Notes under the pieces: model-generated | The model's input: only the letters and a program-made list of their open reading frames with translations | Told to the model about the DNA's origin: nothing | Database searches by the model: none | DNA from: Rugosimonospora africana | GTDB lineage: Bacteria; Actinomycetota; Actinomycetes; Mycobacteriales; Micromonosporaceae | DNA: 64,000 bases | Direction of reading: 5' to 3' | Assembly: GCF_016862975.1 (NCBI RefSeq) | Contig: NZ_BONZ01000067.1 | Coordinates: forward strand, 62,001 to 126,000 | Translations under genes and position numbers: made by a program | Shown here: piece after piece, positions 49,871 to 58,207 of the stretch | How the letters are laid out: every line of letters starts with the position of its first letter | Numbering within the stretch: position 1 is the first letter of the stretch

Positions 49871-50794
49871 TCAGCCGCCGGCCGCCCGCCCGACGTAGAA
49901 CCTGTCGATCGCGGTGATGACCTCGCCGATGCCGTCCTCGACGACGAAGTGCCCGGAGTCGAATTGGAGCAGCTCCGCCTGGGGTAGGTCGCGCAGGTAC
50001 ATCTCGCCGGCCGTCGGGGTGAAGAAGATGTCGTTGCGCCCCCAGAGGATCAGCGTCTTGGGCTGTTGGCTGCGGGCCGACTCCTGCCAGCGCGGGAACA
50101 GCTCGATGTTGGTACGGAAGTCGTAGAACAGATCCAGCTGCGCCTGTTTCGCGTTCTGCCGGGCGAGGAAGAACGAGTCCATGTTCCAGTTGTCCGGGCT
50201 GATCGCCTCCGGGTTCTGGTGCCCGTGCGTGTAGACGAGCTTGACGCCGTCCGGCTCCATGAGCGACATCAAGCCCTTCTCGGTTTCCGGGTTCCGGTCG
50301 TTCCACAGCGCCTTGAACGGATCCCAGGCCGGGCTCAGGCCCTCCTCGTACAGGTTGGCGTTCTGGATGACCTGCCACTGCAACCAGTCCGGGTGCCGTT
50401 CGACGAGCCGGTTGCCGATCGCGCCCCCGTACCCCTCCATGTAGATCCCCATCGGCCCGGTGAACCCGATCTGGCCGAGCAACTGGTCGACGATGTCGGT
50501 GAGGTGCTCGAACGTGTACGCGAAACCGGCCGGGTCGGGGACGCCGGTGTTGCCGAAACCCGGGTAGTCGGGGGCGAGAAGGTGGAATCGGTCCGACAAC
50601 GCCGGCAACAGATTGCGGTACTGGTGTGACGACGCGGGATAACCGTGCAGCAGCAGCAGTTTCGGGGCGTCCGCGATCCCGGCCTCACGGTAGAAAACGT
50701 CGATCCCGGCCACATTCGCCGTCTTGTGCACCACGGAACTGCCCTGGGTTCCGGCCCTGGTCGCCACCATGGGCCGGGATTGCATCTTCGTCAT
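49871..50794 (-). CDS. Alpha/beta hydrolase, epoxide hydrolase/dehalogenase-like, nucleophile lost
   Basis: A 307-residue alpha/beta hydrolase: oxyanion-side HGYPASSHQYRNLLPALSD and APDYPGFGNTGVPDP are as in epoxide hydrolases and haloalkane dehalogenases. The nucleophile elbow, normally like YVQDYGGPVG, reads YMEGYGGAIG, so Gly stands where the catalytic Asp is expected. The acid (LILWGRNDIFFT) and the base (FDSGHFVVED) remain. The cap domain is normal in length. ATG 50794 has AAGGGGGA 5 nt before it. It may be a non-hydrolytic relative, or Glu next to the position may serve instead. Confidence 0.82.
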   Translation of the reverse strand: MTKMQSRPMVATRAGTQGSSVVHKTANVAGIDVFYREAGIADAPKLLLLHGYPASSHQYRNLLPALSDRFHLLAPDYPGFGNTGVPDPAGFAYTFEHLTDIVDQLLGQIGFTGPMGIYMEGYGGAIGNRLVERHPDWLQWQVIQNANLYEEGLSPAWDPFKALWNDRNPETEKGLMSLMEPDGVKLVYTHGHQNPEAISPDNWNMDSFFLARQNAKQAQLDLFYDFRTNIELFPRWQESARSQQPKTLILWGRNDIFFTPTAGEMYLRDLPQAELLQFDSGHFVVEDGIGEVITAIDRFYVGRAAGG

Positions 50795-51252
50795 CGTGGT
50801 CCCCCTTCGCACAACAGTCCCACCCGGGCTACCCAGGCTCGGGCTCCGAAAACCGGGGGCCGATCCGGTACTCGGCGGGTGGGCAGGCGTCGCCGCGGAG
50901 CGACCCCTGCCCGTCCGGCCGCAGAGGTTCGTCAGCCGTGGTTCGTCAGCCGTGGTTCGTCTGCCGTGGTTCGTCAGCCGTCGACGCTCGTGTGCGTGGC
51001 GGATCCGCACCGCGCCCCGGTCACGTCGCTCGGCCCGTCCAGATGGTCGTTGACCCGGCCCCGTTTCCGTTGTACGTGGAGCCGGCGTAGGAGCCGAGGG
51101 AGCCCTCCCAGGCGAGCGCCTCGACACCGTGGTGGTCCGCGCAGTGGGCACGAAAGCATGTCAATGCGCGTTGGCCTACGAGTGTTGACTAAGTGGCAAA
51201 GGTCGCAGGGCCTTACCTCGGGAGTCTTAGCGGGGGCCTTACCGCGAGAGCC
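50795..51252. other. Spacer with two repeat blocks and a possible small gene
   Basis: 458 nt. 50927-50982 holds four copies of the 14-nt unit GTTCGTCAGCCGTG. 51208-51263 holds imperfect 17-nt copies of GGCCTTACCGCGAGAG type that reach the stop codon of the gene at 51253. Between them a 47-codon minus-strand frame is listed separately. Confidence 0.6.
51021..51164 (-). CDS. Possible small protein or gene remnant (47 residues)
   Basis: An open frame with TTG at 51164 and TGA at 51023-51021 reads MTCFRAHCADHHGVEALAWE followed by GSLGSYAGSTYNGNGAGS and TTIWTGRAT. Its composition (Cys, His, Trp, Tyr, Asn) is unlike the Arg/Pro/Ala-rich frames that come from antisense GC bias, so it may be a real small protein or the tail of a lost gene. 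There is no ribosome site for the TTG. I do not recognise it. Confidence 0.25.
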   Translation of the reverse strand: MTCFRAHCADHHGVEALAWEGSLGSYAGSTYNGNGAGSTTIWTGRAT

Positions 51253-52209
51253 TTACCGCGACGGGACGAGGGCGTCGTGCAGGTGGCGCATGGCCAACAG
51301 CGACGAACGCACCTCCTGCAGCAGTTCGGTCGTGCTCAGCGGCCGTCCCCACTCCCGCATCGCGAGGTCGTCGAAGCCCACCGTTTCGATCCCGCACCCG
51401 TACCGGCTACCGAGCAGGCGCACGGCGTCGCAGTGCTGGTGCCGCACGTACGGGTCGTTGGTGACCAGCAGTACCCGGTCGGTCGGGGCCGGGGTGCGCA
51501 CGTGCTGCGCCCAACCGATGAGCGTGTCCGCGGTGTTCGCTCGCAACGGCGGTCGGGTCGACGCGGCGGCCAGCACGTGGACCTCCTCGACACCGGGGCG
51601 CGGACCGTCCCAGTACCGGTGCCACCAGCCGTCTCCCTCGCGCACCGTCGGCGGCTGCGAGAGGTCCAGGAACCGGCGCAGCCCGACCAGCATCATGTCG
51701 GCCTCGGTCTCGATCGGGCCGAGTCCGAGCCGGATACTCTCGCGGTGCTCCCGTTCGTGGCGCCACCGCAGGCTGCCCAACCCGGCCAGGGTCTGGACGC
51801 GGAGGCCTCCGGCGATCAGCCGGGCGACGTAGTCGGTGCGGCCGAGCGTCACCCGGATGCCGCCGCCGAGCACGACCACGTGGTCGTAGCTGTCGTGGGC
51901 GGGCCGGTCCCGTCCGGCGAGGCCGAGTGCGGCGATCAGGGTACGCAGCCGGGCGTCCAGTTCGGGTTCGTAGTCGAGGCGGTCGGTGTCGAACCGCTCC
52001 TTGACCCCGCCACGGAAGTCCCACACCCGGGAGAACTCGGCCACCCGATCGAGTACCGATCCGACCGGGCCCGCCGGCACCTCGCCATCGAACTGTCCGA
52101 CCAGTTCCGCCAACTCCGGCGACGTGACCCACTCCCCGATGGAGGCCACCACCGCCGCCGGGTCGAGTCCACCGGGCTCACACGGGGGCAGCGCGAACGG
52201 TTGCCTCAC
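51253..52209 (-). CDS. Hypothetical protein with YdcF-like pattern
   Basis: A 318-residue soluble protein that I cannot assign firmly. The stretch SYDHVVVLGGGIRVTLGRTD (strand then GGG), followed by an alpha/beta region and VLLVTNDPYVRHQHCDAVRL, resembles the layout of YdcF/SanA-like (DUF218) proteins. They share the VVLGGG start and a conserved segment before a helix. The usual polar residues of that family are not clear. The C-terminus ends LLAMRHLHDALVPSR, next to a repeat block. GTG/ATG at 52209 follows no strong ribosome site. Confidence 0.6.
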   Translation of the reverse strand: MRQPFALPPCEPGGLDPAAVVASIGEWVTSPELAELVGQFDGEVPAGPVGSVLDRVAEFSRVWDFRGGVKERFDTDRLDYEPELDARLRTLIAALGLAGRDRPAHDSYDHVVVLGGGIRVTLGRTDYVARLIAGGLRVQTLAGLGSLRWRHEREHRESIRLGLGPIETEADMMLVGLRRFLDLSQPPTVREGDGWWHRYWDGPRPGVEEVHVLAAASTRPPLRANTADTLIGWAQHVRTPAPTDRVLLVTNDPYVRHQHCDAVRLLGSRYGCGIETVGFDDLAMREWGRPLSTTELLQEVRSSLLAMRHLHDALVPSR

Positions 52210-52303
52210 CGCACCCAGACCTCCTCGACCGTGACCGCGACGGATGACCGCGACGGACCCGTACCGGACCAGCAGACTACAAGACCGCGCCCGCCGGAGA
52301 GCG

Positions 52304-53194
52304 CTAGGCCGCCGGCAGTTCGGCGAGTTCGCGGACCACGCGTGCGAATCCCCGGACGAGTGGAGCGTCGGTGCCGTCGGGCCAGGCGAGGGCGACTCGC
52401 AGCGGTTCCACGTCGGTCAGCGGTACCCAGGACAGGTCGGGACGCGCGTAGTACCGCGCCATGCTCTGCGGGCCGAAACAGATCGCCGCGCCCTCGGCCA
52501 CCTGCTCCAGCATCTCCTCGACGTTGTCGTTGGTCGGCCCCCACCGCGGGCTGGTCCCGTCCGGGCGCGGGTTGACCGCCCACCAGTCCACCCAGGCGCG
52601 GGGCGCCCGCTCGGTCCACAGCAGCGGTTCGTCGTTGGTCTCCAGGATCGAGATGCCGTCCCGGCTGGCCAGCGGGTGCCGCCGGGGAAGGCCGACGACC
52701 CGACCTTCGGTGTGGACGACCTCGGCGTGCATCCCGGTGAGGTCGGCGGGCAACCAGACGAAGGCGACGTCGACCAGGCCGTCGCGGAGCGCGGCCGTCT
52801 CCTCGCCCCAGTCGATCCGCTTGGGCTCCACCCGTACGCCCGGGTACCGGCGGGCGAACTCCGCCCGCGACCGCGTGGTCAGCTCTCCCGCCCCGCTCGC
52901 CTCGAAACCGACCCGCAGTACGCCGGTCTGGCCGCGCCGGTGGCGGTCGGCCGCGGCGGTGACCCGGTCGACCTGCCGCAGCGTCCGGCGCGCCTCGGCC
53001 AGTACGTCGCGCCCCGCCGCGGTGGCCGTCACGCCTCCGGCGTGCCGGTCGAAGAGCCGCACACCGAGTTCCGCCTCCAGGTTGCGCAGGGCGTAGGAGA
53101 GGGCGGGTTGGCTGACGAACAGGCCCTGGGCCGCCCGGCCCAGGTTCCCGGCTTCGTCGATCGCTACCAGGTAGCGCAGTTGGCGCAACTCCAC
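52304..53194 (-). CDS. LysR family transcriptional regulator
   Basis: A 296-residue LysR protein: helix-turn-helix MELRQLRYLVAIDEAGNLGR, AAQGLFVSQPALSYALRNLE and AELGVRLFDRHAGGVTATAA, then a periplasmic-binding-protein-like effector domain (LRVGFEASGAGELTTRSRAE, VDVAFVWLPADLTGMHAEVV). GTG 53194 gives the canonical N-terminus. The divergent SDR gene is the likely target; a T-N11-A dyad lies between them. Effector unknown. Confidence 0.93.
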   Translation of the reverse strand: MELRQLRYLVAIDEAGNLGRAAQGLFVSQPALSYALRNLEAELGVRLFDRHAGGVTATAAGRDVLAEARRTLRQVDRVTAAADRHRRGQTGVLRVGFEASGAGELTTRSRAEFARRYPGVRVEPKRIDWGEETAALRDGLVDVAFVWLPADLTGMHAEVVHTEGRVVGLPRRHPLASRDGISILETNDEPLLWTERAPRAWVDWWAVNPRPDGTSPRWGPTNDNVEEMLEQVAEGAAICFGPQSMARYYARPDLSWVPLTDVEPLRVALAWPDGTDAPLVRGFARVVRELAELPAA

Positions 53195-53202
53195 CCGGCC
53201 AT

Positions 53203-53219
53203 CATAAGTCCGCTTTATG
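53203..53219. promoter_or_regulatory. LysR-type T-N11-A operator
   Basis: CATAA-GTCCGCT-TTATG (53203-53219) is a 5-bp dyad holding the T-N11-A core, 8 nt upstream of the LysR gene and 80 nt before the SDR gene. Confidence 0.6.
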
Positions 53220-53299
53220 GCTTGAACGATCTTCTGTCTTGGGTCGCGCGGCCGTGACCGGCGACACTGGGCAGGTCATTCCCGCACACGGAGGTCCAG

Positions 53300-54175
53300 A
53301 TGTCCACGCAAACCACGCCCGCCCGTCCGGCGTCCGGCCGAGTCTGGCTGGTCACCGGCGCCTCATCCGGCTTCGGCCGGGCGATCGCCGAGGCCGCGCT
53401 GCGCGCCGGCGACACCGTCGTGGCAACGGCCCGCCGTCCCGAGGCGCTGAAGGACCTGGTGGCGGCGTACCCCGACCGGGCCAACGCCGCCGACCTGGAC
53501 GTCACGGATCCGGCCCAGATCACCGCCGTGGTCGCGCAGGTGCTGCTGTGGTACGGCCGGATCGACGTCGTCGTGAACAACGCCGGCCGGGGTTTGGTGG
53601 GCGCGGTCGAAGAGACCAGCGACCGGGAGCTGCGTGACCTGATGGAGTTGCACTTCTTCGGGCCGGCCGCACTGACCCGGGCGGTCCTGCCGCACCTGCG
53701 GCGCCAGCGCTCCGGCGCCATCGTGCAGATCAGCAGCATGGGCGGGCGGCTGTCCTTCCCCGGGGTGGGGGCCTACTCGGCCACCAAGTTCGCCCTGGAA
53801 GGGTTCTCCGAGGCGCTCGCCGCGGAGGTCGCGCCGTTCGGCATCAAGGTGCTGATCGTCGAGCCGGGAGCTTTCCGTACCGGTTTCAACACCGCCGGTT
53901 CCCTGCTGCGTTCGCAGCCCATCGACGCGTACGCCGACAGCGTCGGCGCGGTGGCGGCGAACCTGGACGCCGACGACGGCCGGCAGCCCGGTGACCCGGC
54001 CAAGGCGGCCGCCGCGATCCTGGCCGCGCTCGACGCGGAGCCGATCCCGCTGCGCCTGCCGCTGGGCGACGACGCCGCCGACGCGATCGCGGCGAGCCTT
54101 GAGCGCAACCAGGCCGAGTTCGTGGCCTGGGAGCCAACCGCTCGCGCGGTCGGGTTCACGGCCGACGGATCCTGA
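53300..54175 (+). CDS. SDR family oxidoreductase
   Basis: A 291-residue classical SDR with VWLVTGASSGFGRAIAEAAL (TGxxxGxG), VVNNAGRGLVGAVEETSDRE (NNAG), the Ser in IVQISSMGGRLSFPGVG and YSATKFALEGFSEALAAEVA (YxxxK). The GASSGFG form and long C-terminus fit the SDR group that resembles retinol/17-beta-hydroxysteroid dehydrogenases. Arg residues after the second strand (ATARRPEALKDL) suggest NADPH. It is expressed divergently from the LysR gene and is probably its target. Confidence 0.9.
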   Translation: MSTQTTPARPASGRVWLVTGASSGFGRAIAEAALRAGDTVVATARRPEALKDLVAAYPDRANAADLDVTDPAQITAVVAQVLLWYGRIDVVVNNAGRGLVGAVEETSDRELRDLMELHFFGPAALTRAVLPHLRRQRSGAIVQISSMGGRLSFPGVGAYSATKFALEGFSEALAAEVAPFGIKVLIVEPGAFRTGFNTAGSLLRSQPIDAYADSVGAVAANLDADDGRQPGDPAKAAAAILAALDAEPIPLRLPLGDDAADAIAASLERNQAEFVAWEPTARAVGFTADGS

Positions 54176-54187
54176 CGGGGCTGAGCC

Positions 54188-54997
54188 TCAGGATTTCATG
54201 CCGACGCCGGCCCACAGTCCACTGTGTCCGGACCCTTCGGCGAGTGCCGGCGGCGACTCGGGGCGCCACTGCCGGGCGCAGACCACGCCCGGCGTCACCA
54301 GGTCGAGACCGGTGAAGAAGCGCCGGACGCCTGCGTGGTCGCGGGCGGTGGCCTGGCTGCCGGTGTACTTCTGGTAGGTCCGGGCGGCGGCGTGGCACGC
54401 GTCGGCGTCGGGCGGGAACGTCTCGGCCGCGCCGTGGGAGATCGCGACATAGCTGCCGGCGGGCAATGCGGCGACCAGTTGCGCGACGGCGCCGTACGCC
54501 TGGACGTCGTCCGGGATGAACGGCAGCACCGCGGTCAGCAGCAGCCCGACCGGTCGGGTGAGGTCCAGCAGCCGCCGGACCTCAGGGTGCGCGAGGATCG
54601 GCTGCGGGGTTCGCACGTCGCCGCGGATCGCCACGGCCCACTGGACGCCTTCCAGCAGTTCGAGGGTTTGAGCCACCGCGCACGGATCGATGTCGACGAA
54701 CACCGCACGGGCGTCGATCGCGGCACCGCTGACACTCCGCACGCTGCCCTGAGCGGGGATGCCCGCGCCGAAGTCGAGGAACTGCCGAACCCCGGCGCCA
54801 ACGAGGAAGTCGACCGCGCGGGCCAGGAACGCGCGGTTGGCGTGAGCCGACGCCGTAATGCCGGGAAGCCTCGCCATGACTTCCCGGGCCGCTTCCTGGT
54901 CGGCGGGGAAGTTGTGGACGCCCCCCAGGTAGCAGTCGTACATGCGTGCGGCCGTCGCGTACCTGGCGGTCTGCTCGCCGTGCGGGGAATTCGGCAT
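54188..54997 (-). CDS. DUF574-type SAM-dependent methyltransferase (second copy)
   Basis: A 269-residue relative of the protein at 24924-25733. Motifs are ARMYDCYLGGVHNFPADQEA, VRQFLDFGAGIPAQGSVRSV, AVFVDIDPCAVAQTLELLEG, LLLTAVLPFIPDDVQAYGAV and YVAISHGAAETFPPDADA. ATG 54997 has GAGAGG 8 nt upstream. It is convergent with the SDR gene, only 12 nt apart. Substrate unknown. Confidence 0.88.
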   Translation of the reverse strand: MPNSPHGEQTARYATAARMYDCYLGGVHNFPADQEAAREVMARLPGITASAHANRAFLARAVDFLVGAGVRQFLDFGAGIPAQGSVRSVSGAAIDARAVFVDIDPCAVAQTLELLEGVQWAVAIRGDVRTPQPILAHPEVRRLLDLTRPVGLLLTAVLPFIPDDVQAYGAVAQLVAALPAGSYVAISHGAAETFPPDADACHAAARTYQKYTGSQATARDHAGVRRFFTGLDLVTPGVVCARQWRPESPPALAEGSGHSGLWAGVGMKS

Positions 54998-55250
54998 GGG
55001 CGTGCCTCTCCGGGCCGATCGGCGTGGCGGGATCGCCGCGCGCTGAGCGTCGCCTTCCCTATCGCTCGACCGGGCCAGGACGCTTCGGCGCGCGCGGATC
55101 CCGTCCGTCACGTTTCGGTCGACACGGTGATGGCGACCTCGGCCGGAGGCTCGCAGCGGCCCAGCCTCCGCACGACCGGCGGGGCTGGGCCGTCACTGCT
55201 CGTCTCGTCGCTGGTGGTCTGCCGTCGCTGGCTGTCTGCCGGCCTCCGTC

Positions 55251-56726
55251 TCAGCGCCGGGGCGCCACGAGCGCGTCGATGGCCGCCTCGGAACACGCCC
55301 GGGAGGCGCCGAAGGTGCGTACCCAGCCGCGCGCGGCGCTGAAGTCGACACCCGCGGCGCCCATGTCGACGACCACGATCGACGGGTGGCGCTTGATGAG
55401 TTCGGCGCTCAACCGCTGCTGCCACTCGTGGCGGTGTGGGCTGCGCACCAGCAGGACCACCTCGGCGTCGTCGCCGAACTCGCCGGTGAACAGGCCGATC
55501 TCGGACGTGACCATGTTCTCGCCGTTGTAGGTGCCGCCCGAAATGGCGACCGTCTCGCACTCGTACCCGGCCGCGTCGAGCAACTCCTCGAGCGCGCCGC
55601 CGTGACCGCCGACGGCGGGCGAGTGCTCCTGCTCCAGGCGGATCACGAGTACGTGCCGGCCGCGCAGCGCGGTGTCCCCGCTGACCCGGCGGGCTCGCAG
55701 CGCCAGCTCCCGGCCGACCGCGTCGTCGCGACGGCCGGTGGCCTGCCGCTCCCGGCGGCCGAGTCGCGCGATCCGGGCGTTGGCCTGTTCGAGCCGCTCG
55801 ATGTCGAGGCGTCCGTCGGCGACGGCGGCGCTGATCGCCCGTACCGCGATCTCGACGTCCTCGTCGTACGAAGCGGCGCCCAGGCACAGCGCGTCGATCC
55901 CGGCGGCCAGCGCGAGCACCACGGACTCGGCCAGCGGCGCGACGTCGAGCACGCCGCGCATCTCCAGCGCGTCGCTGATGACCACGCCGTCGTACCCGAT
56001 CTCCTCGCGCAGCAGGCCGGTCACCGCCGCCCGGCTGATCGACGTCGGGTACTTCTCGTCGAGCTGTGGCAGCCGGACGTGGGAGACCATGATGCCGTCG
56101 ACACCCGCGGCCGCCGCGGCACGGAACGGGTCGAGGTACCAGCCGACCAGCTCGTCGCGGCTGAGGTCGACGGCGGGCGTGCCGAGGTGCGCGTCGGTGC
56201 CGCTGCGCCCGTGGCCCGGGAAGTGCTTCGCGCAGGCGCTGACCCCGGTGGCCTGCAAACCCTCCACCCAGGCGGCGGAGTGTGCGGACACCCGGGCACG
56301 GTCCTCGCCGAAGGTGCGCATCGCGTTGGGCGTCAACGGGTTGGAGATGGCGTCGACCGCCGGTGCGAGGTCCCAGTCGATGCCCGCGTCCACCAACGAG
56401 AGACCGATCTGCTCCGCCGCCGCGCGCGTCGCGTCGAGGTCGTCGATGCGACCCAGCGCGTAGTTGCCGGGCACGCTCGTGCCGCCGTGCCCCTCGAGGC
56501 GGGTGACGTCGCCGCCCTCCTCGTCGGTCGCGATGATCACGTGGTCGCGCAACGCGTGCAGCGCGGAGGTGAGCTGTGCGACCTGTTCGCGCGAGCGGAT
56601 GTCCCGCCCGTACAGGACGACGCCGCCGAGCCCCGCGTCGACGCGCGGGGCGAGCCACCGCGGCAGTACCGGCCGGCCGATGGAGGGGAAGAGGACGCCG
56701 TGGGCGAGGGTCTCAAGCTTGGTCAT
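55251..56726 (-). CDS. Glycoside hydrolase family 3, beta-N-acetylhexosaminidase-like
   Basis: A 491-residue GH3 enzyme, apparently cytosolic as no signal peptide is seen. The substrate/acid-base loop is ACAKHFPGHGRSGTDAHLGT (KHFPGHG-x-D-x-H as in NagZ-type enzymes), and the nucleophile Asp is in GYDGVVISDALEMRGVLDVA. The C-terminal domain (HVLVIRLEQEHSPAVGGHGG, VVLLVRSPHRHEWQQRLSAE) is the second GH3 domain. It would cleave N-acetylglucosamine from chito- or muro-oligosaccharides. ATG 56726 has GAAGG 7 nt upstream. It is divergent from the ROK-nagA operon. Confidence 0.9.
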   Translation of the reverse strand: MTKLETLAHGVLFPSIGRPVLPRWLAPRVDAGLGGVVLYGRDIRSREQVAQLTSALHALRDHVIIATDEEGGDVTRLEGHGGTSVPGNYALGRIDDLDATRAAAEQIGLSLVDAGIDWDLAPAVDAISNPLTPNAMRTFGEDRARVSAHSAAWVEGLQATGVSACAKHFPGHGRSGTDAHLGTPAVDLSRDELVGWYLDPFRAAAAAGVDGIMVSHVRLPQLDEKYPTSISRAAVTGLLREEIGYDGVVISDALEMRGVLDVAPLAESVVLALAAGIDALCLGAASYDEDVEIAVRAISAAVADGRLDIERLEQANARIARLGRRERQATGRRDDAVGRELALRARRVSGDTALRGRHVLVIRLEQEHSPAVGGHGGALEELLDAAGYECETVAISGGTYNGENMVTSEIGLFTGEFGDDAEVVLLVRSPHRHEWQQRLSAELIKRHPSIVVVDMGAAGVDFSAARGWVRTFGASRACSEAAIDALVAPRR

Positions 56727-56843
56727 GTCCACCTTCGTTGCGGGGGTACCGGACGCGCTCCGGCCCACCGGTCCCACCGGTCGCGCGGGGCGTGCCGGTC
56801 GCGGGGAGCGGAAATCGGGGAGCGTCCACGAATTCCATTCAGT

Positions 56844-56858
56844 GTGAAACTAATTCAC
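56844..56858. promoter_or_regulatory. Dyad between GH3 and ROK genes
   Basis: GTGAA-ACTAA-TTCAC (56844-56858) is a 5-bp dyad in an AT-rich island within the divergent spacer, a candidate site for the ROK regulator. Confidence 0.45.
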
Positions 56859-56953
56859 CGCCCCAGCCTAGGCGCCGCGTCCCGACCCGGCCACCCGGGT
56901 GTTCGTCACGCCAGCCAATCCCGGCGGGGGCTTCCGCACGGAGCGTCGGCGGG

Positions 56954-56977
56954 TTTATTCTTCTCACGGCGAATAAA
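56954..56977. promoter_or_regulatory. AT-rich dyad just upstream of the ROK gene
   Basis: TTTATTC (56954-56960) and GAATAAA (56971-56977) form a 7-bp inverted repeat with a 10-nt spacer, 20 nt before the ROK ATG. It is a plausible autoregulatory operator. Confidence 0.5.
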
Positions 56978-56996
56978 GTTCAGCCTGAGAGGAATT

Positions 56997-58205
56997 ATGG
57001 ACTCGGGAACCGCGGTACGACGATCCAATCGCAGCTCGGTGCTGGAACAACTGTTGTCCGGCCGGGAGATCGACCGGCAGGAGCTGGTCGCCGCCACCGG
57101 CCTCAGTCAGGCGACGGTGTTCCGCGTGGTCAGCGAGCTGCTGGAATCCCGCATCCTGGTCGAGGGCCCGACCATCACGCGGGCGGGCCGCGGCCGGAAT
57201 GCGACCAGCGTCCGCTTCAACGGCGAGATCGCGCTCGCCTGCGGCGTGGACCTCGGCGGCACCAACTGCCGCCTGGTGTTGACCGACGCCCTCGGCCGCA
57301 CCATCGCCCGCCGCAACTACCGCACCCGCCACGATGTCGACGCGCGCGGCTTCGGCGAGTGGCTCGGCTCGTGCGTACGGGAACTGGTCGAGCAGGACGG
57401 CGCGAACGCCACGCTCGGCGCCGTCACCGTCGGCCTGCCCGGCGCGGTGGCCGGCGACAAGACCCGGGTCGTCGGATCGCAGAACCTGCCGCAGATCCGC
57501 GGCCCCGAGTTCCTGGTGGCCCTGCGTGGCTCGCTGGACGCTCCGGTCAACATCGACAACGACTCCAACCTGGCGCTGCTCGGCGAGTTGCGCTACGGCT
57601 CGGTACCGCCGACCGAGACCACGGTCCTGCTCATCCTCGGTACCGGCCTGTCCGCGGCCGTCGCGATGGACGGCGAGATCCTCTCCGGCGCCCAGGGGTT
57701 GCTCGGCGAACTCGGTCGGCTTCCGCTGCTCGGGCGCGAACAGCGCCTGCGCGACCTGCTGTCCGGCGCCGGGCTCGCCGGCTACGGGCGCTCGCTCGGC
57801 TACACCCTCGACACCACCGCCGAGGTGTTCGCGCAGCCTCAGCGGTTCGGCCCGCTCGTCGCGGACTCCCGCGCCGCGTTCACGCACCTGATCGACATCG
57901 TCGCACTGGCCTACGAACCGGCGAGCATCCTGGTCACCGGAGGATTCTCGGAATCCTTCACCGACGACTGGTTCGCCGACACCCGGGCGCGCCTGCGTGA
58001 CCTGGTGGGTGTCGACAGCGTGATCCAGCGCTCCACGCTCGGCGCCGCCGCCGGCCTGCTCGGGGCGATGGCGCACGCGCTCAGTCACCTGCACATCGGC
58101 CTCGGCGCGCTCGGCGCCCTGTCCGCCACTGTCGGCCCCGGTCGCGACGAGATCCTCGAACGATTCCGCTCGTACTCCCCCGAAACCCTCGCCAGTGGAG
58201 TCTGA
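56997..58205 (+). CDS. ROK family transcriptional regulator
   Basis: A 402-residue NagC/Mlc-like regulator. The N-terminal winged helix is RRSNRSSVLEQLLSGREIDR, ELVAATGLSQATVFRVVSEL. The ROK sugar-kinase fold follows (ACGVDLGGTNCRLVLTDALG, VTVGLPGAVAGDKTRVVGSQ, VNIDNDSNLALLGELRYGSV, LILGTGLSAAVAMDGEILSG). The zinc site CxCGxxGC of ROK proteins is missing after LGELGRLPLLG, so metal binding and kinase activity are unlikely. GAGAGG precedes the ATG. It probably senses GlcNAc or its phosphate and controls the adjoining genes. Confidence 0.9.
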   Translation: MDSGTAVRRSNRSSVLEQLLSGREIDRQELVAATGLSQATVFRVVSELLESRILVEGPTITRAGRGRNATSVRFNGEIALACGVDLGGTNCRLVLTDALGRTIARRNYRTRHDVDARGFGEWLGSCVRELVEQDGANATLGAVTVGLPGAVAGDKTRVVGSQNLPQIRGPEFLVALRGSLDAPVNIDNDSNLALLGELRYGSVPPTETTVLLILGTGLSAAVAMDGEILSGAQGLLGELGRLPLLGREQRLRDLLSGAGLAGYGRSLGYTLDTTAEVFAQPQRFGPLVADSRAAFTHLIDIVALAYEPASILVTGGFSESFTDDWFADTRARLRDLVGVDSVIQRSTLGAAAGLLGAMAHALSHLHIGLGALGALSATVGPGRDEILERFRSYSPETLASGV

Positions 58206-58207
58206 CC

